From the NCBI GenBank assembly GCA_019693395.1, contig JAAMXP010000470.1, positions 1-48,731 of the forward strand: DNA of 48,731 nucleotides, written 5' to 3'. The position numbers and the translations under genes are program-made. Source of the DNA: Ettlia oleoabundans. Taxonomy: Eukaryota > Chlorophyta > Chlorophyceae > Chlamydomonadales. The notes under the pieces are model-generated. The model saw only the letters and a list, made by a program, of their open reading frames with translations, was not told the origin of the DNA and did not search any database. Positions 22,001-29,879 of this stretch are shown in pieces (position 1 is the first letter of the stretch; each line of letters begins with the position of its first letter).

Positions 22001-22576
22001 GGCATAAGACAGGCTCACTCTTCTATCTGCAGCTCTGCCGTTTGGGTTGATTGCTTGGCTGAGTGTTCCTTGCCGCCAGCATGGTACAATGCATTGCCTG
22101 CACGGCAATAAGATGGCCAGCTCACATTCATCTCAAGAATTTTACTTCCGATCCAGATGCAATGATTTGAGCAACTCAGAATTGGAGCTCAAGTGCACCC
22201 TTAGTGCCCTGGGTGCGGTGGCGTGTCGGTGGAGCGCGGCAGAGCCACAGCCGGCAACCGACGCTCGCTCCACCCGCCGACACTGCCACCTGTACCACCA
22301 GGCAATGTCGCGAGTCCTGCAGCCTGTCAAGCGCATAGGCTGGTGCAGCTTACCCGAGCTAGGAATTGGGGTCGAGGTGTCCCAGAAGCTGCCCGCTAGC
22401 AAGCGCGGCAGGTTTGCCGTGCGGCAGCCCCCTGTCTGGCTCAGAACCAACCATGCTAGAATCAATGCTGCTATTTGCAGTAGGGCATAGAGCACAGGGC
22501 CTGGCCTACAAAGCAGAGCCAATATGGGCTTGCCCTTCGTTGAGCTATAGACGGCGCCCGTGCTTTGCTGTGTCAT
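16091..22576 (-). CDS. Membrane-anchored FkbM methyltransferase fused to PC-esterase
   Basis: Eighteen exons (minus): 22576-22354, 22097-22019, 21843-21731, 21557-21507, 21267-21149, 20921-20785, 20532-20340, 20115-20103, 19961-19791, 19589-19507, 19374-18792, 18549-18314, 18051-17978, 17827-17768, 17618-17477, 17198-17134, 16955-16814, 16516-16091. All phases close, giving 969 residues. Residues 28-46 are a signal-anchor helix. About 140-410 is an FkbM methyltransferase: VFVDVGCGKGYASAN, VHVLCVEPHP, VVTLDELL, HVDLLMIDTEGFELPAL, then the family tail LTGCWSPSYEKL. About 415-590 is a charged Ala/Glu-rich linker. About 590-945 is a PC-esterase of the TBL/CAS1 group: GDSQTWHF (nucleophile S689), TRVCAVRV, RDLMVYNTGLHYG, WMDIPVQHF, ECTHWCSP (H901). 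FkbM enzymes O-methylate sugars; PC-esterases add or remove acetyl groups on glycans. A Golgi glycan-modifying role is inferred. Introns 3 and 17 are GC-AG. An upstream in-frame ATG at 22759 is possible. Confidence 0.9.
20103..20115 (-). other. 13-nt microexon of the FkbM domain
   Basis: The sequence ATTGACACAGAAG lies between a CCTGCAG acceptor and a GTGAAG donor. It encodes IDTEG, the conserved turn of the FkbM fold, and joins HVDLLM to FELPAL in the right phase. Without it the motif and the frame are lost. Confidence 0.9.
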
Positions 22577-22885
22577 TGAACATGTGGCAATGCAGCTCGT
22601 TCGGCAAAATTCCAAGTCTAAACTGCACGCCGTGTAGCAACCCTCTGTTCTGCTGGGTGCTTCTGCTGATGCCACGTCATTGCAGTTAGCGAGTGCAGTC
22701 CTGCGCAGTAAACTTGGAGCAACGCATTTGAGATACATCGTTCGATCCATCTGCTTCATCTCGCTGCTACTATTTGATTACGGTGTTCGGCGCAAGGACG
22801 CAATTGGGCTCGGCAACACACCTCGAGGGAAAGGGCAGCTGGCAAGCACGCCGTGGGGTTACCACAATCCCAGCAACCGCTGTCG
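22577..22885. promoter_or_regulatory. Divergent promoter region, FkbM/PC-esterase and dioxygenase
   Basis: This 309-nt stretch separates two divergent coding starts. The minus-strand frame stays open to an ATG at 22759, so part of it may be coding for the FkbM gene. No promoter element is certain. Confidence 0.35.
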
Positions 22886-25268
22886 ATGGCCCCAGCGGGC
22901 GGGGAGGTTAAGGGCCCCATGCCGCCGCCCGCAGCAGCACAGCACTTGGGCCCGCTTCCCTTCCGCCTGCTCCCTACAGCGCCCAGCAGCTGGGATCCTG
23001 CCACAGCAAATGTCACATTAAACTTACGCCTGGATGGATGCATAGTGCCTAGCGAGGCATCAGAAGAAGGGGCTCGCATCGCCTACTCACACGCAGGTGC
23101 AATGTGTTCAAGTGGGCCCATGGGCAACTGCAGTAGCGATACCACATGGTGCACGCTCCCCGTCATTGTTCTTGCTGTTTGCAGCACATCACGTTTCTTC
23201 GCTTTGCATTCCTGAGCGTACCATTGTGCCAGTTTGGGTTGGGTACCTCTGGCTGGCCCGCAACTTGATCTACCCAGCTGCTTGCCCACTTGCCTGACTG
23301 TTGCGGCATGCCTGCCTTGTTTGGTAGTATGCAGTTGTGTTGGACGACTTTGTCGATGATGCCACTCGGCAGCAGTTGCTGGATTTCTTGTTACATTCAG
23401 CCGCCTCCGAACCCACGGATGGTAGTGCTGCATCTGAAGATTCAGCAGCCCTAAGACCAGCAGTAACGCAGGAGCGGAAGGAAGGGGTGTCCGCCGGCGG
23501 CACTTCCAGCAACACTGCACTGCTGCAAGACGTGCAACAGCCACAGCAGGCACAACAGCAACACCAGAGGCAGCAGCTGCCTCTACCATTTGAGTCGGGG
23601 CGGTGGGAGCGGTGCACCACAGACATGGCGGGTGCAGCACCCACCTGGGGTGTGAAGCAGCACGTGCTGCGTGAGCTTGCAGAAGGGCGGCTGCCGGCGC
23701 TGCGGGAGGTGCATGCTCGGCTGTGCAAGCTCTATCCAGAGTGCGACATCGCGCACTTGCCCTCGGAGGCCATCCAGCAAGCACAGCAGCAGCAGCAGCA
23801 GCGACAGCAGCAAGAGCGGCATTGTGAGTATGTAGAGGAGCGGCAGCAGGGGCAGCAGCAGGTGGCAGCAGGCGTGTCGCAAGACCCGCAGCACCCGCCT
23901 GCCAAGCGCAGCAGACTCAGCGGCGATTCTGCTGCCACCAGCGGTGGCCTCATAGACGGCGGGGGTGACACTAGCCAGCCAGCTGTCGATTGCGCCTGCT
24001 TTGTGGCCAATGCTGCCATGGAGGGAGACAGCTTCAGGTGCCATGCTGGCTAGATGCAAGGTGGCTGAGGGCGTTCTTGCACAGCTTGGCTTGCGCTGTT
24101 GTGCCCAGCTATTGTACCATCATGCCTGGTGCTAGTTGCAGGCTTGACCTTTCAACTACGCAAGATATGCACTTTACTGCCTTCCTGTCTCTTGATTGCA
24201 GATACCATGTTGACGCAGACCCGACCTCCTTCCCTGATGGCAGCCCTTGGCATGGTGGGTGGGCGCCATAAACTGCAACATCGTTGTGTTGTGCCGAGCC
24301 ATCATAAGCGCACGCTCCTGTTTGTTGTACATGCGCACCACCACTACACTCATCCGCCATTGTGCCTGCCTGCCTGCCTGCCTGCCTGTTATGCCGCCTG
24401 CTATGCTCGTTTACCTTTGCTCCCTTCCCGCGTCATGGTCATGCTCCGCAGCCGCCTATGGCGATTATTTTAATGGTGAACCTGGCCGTCCGCTGCTGGT
24501 GTCGCTGCTGCTCTACCTGAACCCAGAGTGGCGGCGGGAGTGGGGGGCAGACACGCTGTTCTTGGATGGGCAGACAGACACAGGTGCGTCGGCACGCTTC
24601 ACCACCGGCATGGCTTCAGCTCCTTTGCCTGTCATGCTGACTATTCAGAAGGAGGTGCATCACATGGGAGGGAAGGCGGGGTCTCAATCCTCAATCCGCA
24701 ATGTTGCCCTTCTGCCTGCTAAAGTGTCCATTGCCTTCACATGCTGCTGCCACCTGTTCCTTGTCCATGCAGGCTTCTTTGTGGTGCCTCGGCCTTGCCG
24801 CGCGGTCCTGCTGGACCAGGACATCACACATCGCGTGACGCCGCCCTCAGGTCCGCCCGCTTCCTCCTGTCATTGCTAATCGGTGCTCTTGTTCTTTGCT
24901 GATGTTGCTGGCATTGCTGTAAAGATGGTTTGCCTAGCTGTCATTGATGCTGTGGTCACCCGAGATGATACACTGGCAGCCTGCGTAATGCACTTACAAA
25001 AAGCCTCTATGCACACGAGAAAGGCCAATCCCACACATCCTACCCACACCTGCACCACTCCGCATCCCTTCTTCCATGACCTGCAGCCGCAGCTGGCGGC
25101 CTCCCCCGCTTCTCGCTGGTTTGGAAGCTCGCCTTCCTGCCCCGCCACCCTGGCCAGGCGCTTTGCCTCGCCCGGCCCGAGTGGGGCCCTCCCATCAGCT
25201 TTGGCAGCGCAGCCCGCGTGGATGCAGTGAAGCGCCAGCTAGCGGCACAGCGGCACAACGCAGCGTGA
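22886..25268 (+). CDS. 2-oxoglutarate/Fe(II)-dependent dioxygenase
   Basis: Six exons (22886-23096, 23335-24037, 24202-24254, 24452-24583, 24773-24850, 25087-25268) give 452 residues with all phases closing. Family enzymes use Fe(II), O2 and 2-oxoglutarate, often to hydroxylate prolyl residues. The catalytic core is at the C-terminus. H307 and D309 in YHVDADP give the HxD iron ligands, H386 in DITHRV is the distal His, and R400 in PRFSLVWKLAF is the likely 2-oxoglutarate anchor. Between them lie GDYFNGEPGRPLLVSLLLYL and a GFFVVPRPCRAVLLD strand pair. The N-terminal half contains VVLDDFVDDATRQQLLDFLL, a helix often found before this fold, but is swollen by long Gln-rich insertions. The substrate is not evident; prolyl hydroxylase-like is the nearest description. 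Start: the first in-frame ATG, at 22886. Confidence 0.88.
24363..24388 (+). repeat. TGCC microsatellite in dioxygenase intron 3
   Basis: Six copies of TGCC in a row, intronic. Similar runs occur at 13331-13350 (PPOX intron 10) and 34696-34727 (RanGAP intron 4). Confidence 0.9.
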
Positions 25269-25657
25269 AGGCTCAGCTCAGTGTATTTGCAGCACAGCAT
25301 AAGGCAGCTGACGCCATAGCAGCGCAGCGCAGCGTGACACATCCAGTTTACAGCTGCGCAGTGCAGCGTGAGGTGGCGAGACCACAGCGGCATGGCGCTG
25401 CATGCGGCGCACCGCAATTGGCACCATGACCCCACGGTTATATTGAGTGTTTTATAGCTTGTTTCTTACAAATAAATCACACAAGAACAATCAACGATCA
25501 AGGAGTGGTGAATGAAATGCCATGGATGAAGCCACTCAACAGGTTTGGGGCGCTCTCCAATGTAAAGATATTATCAAATGCCACCTTATAAATAAGTGTG
25601 TTGCACAAAATTCAACCGCCCGGCAATCTGCTTGGCAATACATGGGTGATGAATCAT
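25269..25657. other. Convergent intergenic region, 3' flanks
   Basis: This lies between the dioxygenase stop (+) and the dehydrogenase stop (-). It has several loose copies of GCAGCG(C/T)AGCGTG around 25255-25380, the first of which overlaps the end of the dioxygenase frame. The right part is AT-rich; a TGTAA lies at 25561-25565 on the plus strand. No gene is seen. Confidence 0.45.
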
Positions 25658-27567
25658 TCACCAGGGGATCGCTTCCTTCTTGTAATCGTACCAGCGCCCA
25701 TTCAGCTCCAGCCCGCTCTCCAGCACCCCAATCATGCCTGACACAGACGTCTGCAGCCACCAAGGTCATCTCTTGTAAACCACAGCATGATGGGTGACTG
25801 ACTCCAGGGTAGACGGAGGGTGACCCATGGACCCACCTGCTTGTCTATCAGGCCGTTGCCGCTAGTCATATCAGTCCGCACATACCTGGCAAGAGGGATA
25901 CAAAGAACAGGGGGTGGGTGGATGGGTGGGGAGGAGACATACACCAGGCCAGCTGTACCCACATTCCCATTGTGTTGTAGCTATCAACAGGTCAGCGGCC
26001 CGAGTAACTTGCAGCAAAGCGCAGCTGCTGCCCGGTAGACACTGCATCAACATGGCAGTGGAGGGATCCCATCCCATTGACCCCCTCCCGTCCCAGCCCC
26101 CGAGTGGCCGCCTACAACGCTGCGCATCCTTTGCGCAACAGCGCTCTTAGCATTGGGTCAACAAGGTGAGTGCTCCACTTTTCATAGAACCCTTACCCCG
26201 GGTGCAGCAGGGTGCAAGTGATGTTGTCTGAAGCTAGGTCGATGCTGAGGGACTTGTTCACTATGTTCAGGGCACTCTTGGAGGAGCGATATGCGTAGCC
26301 GCCGCCACTGCCATTGTCAGCAACGGATCCCACCTGCAGCATGCACACAGAGCCAACTGGGCACTGCGTTGGGGGATGGTCCGAGACTGTCCGGCAGCAT
26401 GGTGATGTAACGTAGTTAAGGATACGTGGGAGATACCCCTTTGCAACTACGAACTCTAGGCAGAGATGGTGAATTGCTTGTGGTCCAGCCGGATGTGCTG
26501 TTTGATGGGTTTAAACAGCCGAGAACTTGAGCTGCATATGGCACTCACCTTGCTTGTTACGTTGGCCACAATTGTTGGCTGCTTGCCCCCAAGGAGCTCG
26601 CGCCTGCAGGACAAGGAGAAAGCAAGGTCATGATGAGTGCAGCTGAAGGTGAAGCTGCGTTGTGCCTGGCAAAGGCGATATAAAGGTGAAGGAATTGCTG
26701 CGGCTTGGCGCACTTGTGTAGCTGTTGCACCACCAGCAGCGGCCCCACGCAGTTTGTGATGAACGTAGCTAGCATGTCATCGTATGTAACATCCCTTAGC
26801 CCCACTCGCCGCCCGTAAATGCCCGCATTGTTGATCACATACTGCAGGAGGGTGCAGGAGGCGGCGTGGGCAGCAGTGGACGCGGATGGTCAGGCAGTGA
26901 CAGACAGCCATGGCATGAAGGAGGATGTCGTGTGCTTCAATGCGGCAGCAAAGTGGATGGTACTGGCCGATGCCTATGTGCTGTCTAGCCACTATGCCAT
27001 GTCATCACATAACAGTGCTTGCTTGGTGTTGGGGATGACCGTTGCGACCGAAGTGGCAGGAAATGACTGATTGCCAGTCAAATGAGTAATGGCGGCACAG
27101 CTCAGGGCGCCCGCTCGTGGCATGCTACTGCAGAAGGCTGGCAGCCACTCACATCGCAGTGTGGGGTCAACTTCTGCACTTCAACAGCCCATTCCTCCAC
27201 TGACTGGGGGCTGGACACATCCAACTTCGTGAGGGTGACGTTCTCCAGCCCCTGAACCTCACTTGCCTGGCTCGGCTGCCTGCAGGGCCGGCAGCAGAGC
27301 CACAGTGGCGGTTGATGCCAAAGACCGCACAACCCGTACAGCTGAATGAGTACATAGATTTCAGTGATCTCCTGTGTTAGTGCATCTGACTCAGTAAGGC
27401 AGATATAAATGCCGAGAACAGAGCCGCACGAAACGGCACCGGCCCATAGCGCACCGGCACGCCGCTATCACCCTGTTGCCTTTCTGCGCCAATTGCCGCA
27501 CGAACTCCGCGCCAATCCCGCGGCTGGCTCCCACGACCACCACTGTTTTCTGCGTAATAGCTGTCAT
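25658..27567 (-). CDS. Short-chain dehydrogenase/reductase (C-factor/sniffer-like)
   Basis: Seven exons on the minus strand (27567-27455, 27279-27153, 26841-26714, 26603-26549, 26333-26197, 25885-25837, 25750-25658) give 233 residues with all phases closing, normal for a classical SDR. The Rossmann start is TVVVVGASRGIGAEFV (GxxxGxG at 13-19), followed by TLTKLDVSS, the cofactor-site loop YVINNAGIYG (NNAG at 84-87), and the catalytic YxxxK in YAYRSSKSALN (Y156, K160). HPGYVRTDMT closes the active site. The short substrate loop and the MIGVLESGLELNGRWYDYK end resemble the C-factor (CsgA)/sniffer subgroup. These are NAD(P)-dependent carbonyl reductases. The substrate is unknown. The ATG at 27567 is chosen because it begins seven residues before the first beta strand. 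Confidence 0.92.
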
Positions 27568-27935
27568 ACTGGAAGCGATGGAAGACCTCAGTGTAGCACG
27601 GACGCAGCCACTTGCGTGCGAGGATATGCTCTTTTTCAAGTAATTCGCAATTGATCTGCGAGCTCCATCATGCATTTGGTTTGCAAAACCGCCAATTGAG
27701 TGGTGCCCAGCAGGACAGCTGTATCGCCGCCGCCCCACGCTACTGTGAGCCACATATTCGCTTCTACTTGCCACCAATGTGCTCCCACAATGCAACCCTT
27801 GTCATTGATAATCCACGTTTCGACCAACCGACCAACAATCAAGCTACAGAGGCATAGCGAGCAACGGAAGCAAAAAAAGCAGCCGAGACCTGTGTACACA
27901 GCATTCCCACACATGCGGCAATGGCACATTACCCG
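27568..27935. other. Spacer between F-box/LRR gene and dehydrogenase gene
   Basis: Both flanking genes run leftward, so this is the 3' flank of the F-box/LRR gene and the promoter of the dehydrogenase. A small open frame at 27612-27857 (plus) has no recognisable feature. Nothing else is seen. Confidence 0.4.
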
Positions 27936-29619
27936 TCAAAGCCCGAAGGGGGGCTCGGCAAAAAGCTCTTCCACAACCGCATTTTCAAAAGCAATGCACA
28001 GTGAGGGCTTCCGCTCTTTTGCATGCACAGCTGCCTGTGCCGTCCTGACGCCTATAAGTGAGTTGAAGTCAGTTGCTGCATAAAAGCTGAGCCGCTGCAG
28101 TGAGGGGTGCTGTGATGCCCAGCGCAGCACTGCAACCTGCTCGTCCGTGTGGGACTTGTAGAAGCGGCTGAGCCCCAGGTGCTCCAGATGGGTGCAGGAC
28201 GACAGCAAACGCTGGCTGACTACCACTGATATCTGATATGGGTAGGACCAACCACTGCAGGTTGGTCGGCCATGGGCCCTGAGATAACAAATAGGGCCAG
28301 CGCTTGAGCTGCTGTGTGGTGATGCCAAATCGCTGCAGCTTGGTCAGGCCTGTCATAGCTGCAGGAATGCCGTCGACTGCGGTGACATCTTCCACCAACA
28401 GCGATGTCAGCTGCACCAGTGGCTGCAAACCCGCCTGCAACACACTGCCTTCGTCTTCTTCACTCCCCGCATATCTCTCGATTATGTGCAATGCTTCCAG
28501 TACAGTGAGCAGCGAGAGGCCCGTTGGGATGGCGTGGTTAAAGTGCATGGTAAGCCGCCGCAGGTTGCTCAGATGCATCAGGGAGTCGAACCGCGATGAG
28601 CCATGTACTTGGGCAGATAGGTGGCGCAACTCTGACAGCTCACAAAGCTGCAAGCAATGGGATGGGCAAGTGCACAAGATAACAAGTCCGTCAGTTTGCC
28701 TGGTATGTTTTTGCACGGTCACAAGCTAAACAGCAAAACAAGGGAGCAACAGCAAGTAGAGTGCATCACTAACATGTGCTAGCTACCTGGGGCAGCATTC
28801 TTTCAGCCTGCATGGGGTCTAGATCGAGCCTGGCAAGCGACACTGGCAGGCGCGCTGATGCGGGTAAGCGCACAAGCAGCCCCTTGAGTTGCAGCTCCTG
28901 AAGCGCCGTCAATGTGTGCAGGGGCGCCGCCACAACCAGCCCATCCTCTTCTGACTAGCAGTCCACCTCTGTTATGCTCAAGCTGCAAATGCCGCGCAGA
29001 GCGGCTGCCCGACTGCCGACGTAGAAGGCGTGCGGCATGCCTGCCACCTCCAGCTGCACCTGCTGCAGCTGGCCGCCGGTTGCGCCGCACGCTGCCAGCA
29101 TTGCGACGAGCTCCACGCTGACCTCGGCTGCTTCCTCCTCCATGTGTTTTTTCCAGAAGCAAGATGGCATCTCGAGGTACAGCCTCAACTTGCGCGCATG
29201 CCCCCCTGCACAGGACAGCAGCTAGTGACCAAACAACCGCAGCCGCGGCAGGAAGTCCTCGTCCTCGTCGCCCCGAGCCTCCAGCCTGACGTCCACGCAG
29301 TGTAGCAACTGTGGAACACCCAGAAGCTGCCTCCACCGTTGGCACACCACAGCCACAGTGCTGTACCTGAGTTGGATAAGTCAGCACAATATGGCCCCAC
29401 AGCAAGGACACAAGGGGGAGGCGGCAGTTGACGTCGCAGCAGTTGCACCGCCCAAGCTGGCCTGGCACTGCGGGCCGCCTGTTGCCGTTTCAAGGCAGAC
29501 ATGTCTTGTCTGAGAGGCGCGCTGTTGCCATACCTTATGCTCAGTGGCAGGAGGCTAAACACTTGAACAGCAACCTCGCCCGGGAGTGCCCCAAATGCAG
29601 CCGAGGCTTCACCACTCAT
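27936..29619 (-). CDS. F-box/leucine-rich-repeat protein with frame breaks
   Basis: Exons on the minus strand are 29619-29534, 29366-29230, 29215-28797 and 28647-27936. The N-terminus is an F-box: LPGEVAVQVFSLLPLSIR continuing as YSTVAVVCQRWRQLLGVPQL across intron 1. F-boxes bind SKP1 in SCF ubiquitin ligases. The rest is irregular LRRs (LTALQELQLKGL, LSELRHLSAQVHG, LSNLRRLTMHFNH, LTKLQRFGITTQQL, HLEHLGLSRF, SLQRLSFYAA), the expected substrate-binding part. Two defects lie in otherwise coherent frames. A TAG at 28955-28957 interrupts ITEVDC/SEEDG without changing frame. At 28220-28226 the frame shifts by one, and removal of GTGGTAG would restore it. The model is about 448 residues if both are bridged. 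It may be a decaying paralogue of a large family or contain assembly errors. Intron 2 is only 14 nt in this model, so that junction is also uncertain. Confidence 0.72.
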
Positions 29620-29879
29620 TTCGCACGCCTCAATGTGCGTCCCGAGGAATTGTTGGGAGGTGCAAAGGATCTCGGTAATGCATTCGAGGTGCGGGTACTG
29701 CACCTAGGTACGGCCACCACGAGCAAAGCAACCTCACATGCCACATGCATGCACGTGCATTCCACTGGTTGCAGATGCAACTGCTGGTTGCAGTGCCAGG
29801 CCAAGAAAAAAGCCCTTCTGGGGGAGGGGCTGCTCTTTCGCACAGCAAACAGGGTTGGTAGCAGCTCTGCAAGGAACAA
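29620..29879. promoter_or_regulatory. Short bidirectional promoter, F-box/LRR and RMT2-like genes
   Basis: Only 260 nt separate the two divergent start codons, so 5' UTRs and core promoters must share this stretch. No TATA box is certain. Confidence 0.4.

Noticed and set aside
25255..25380. Repeated GCAGCGCAGCGTG-like words as a satellite or mobile-element end
   Set aside because: The spacing is irregular and copies are diverged; it looks like the general CAG/GCG bias of this genome.
2547..28957. Reassigned TAG codon (non-standard genetic code)
   Set aside because: The two in-frame TAGs lie in genes that also have frameshifts. The ten genes that close cleanly contain no in-frame TAG, and the MYND gene itself ends in TAG.
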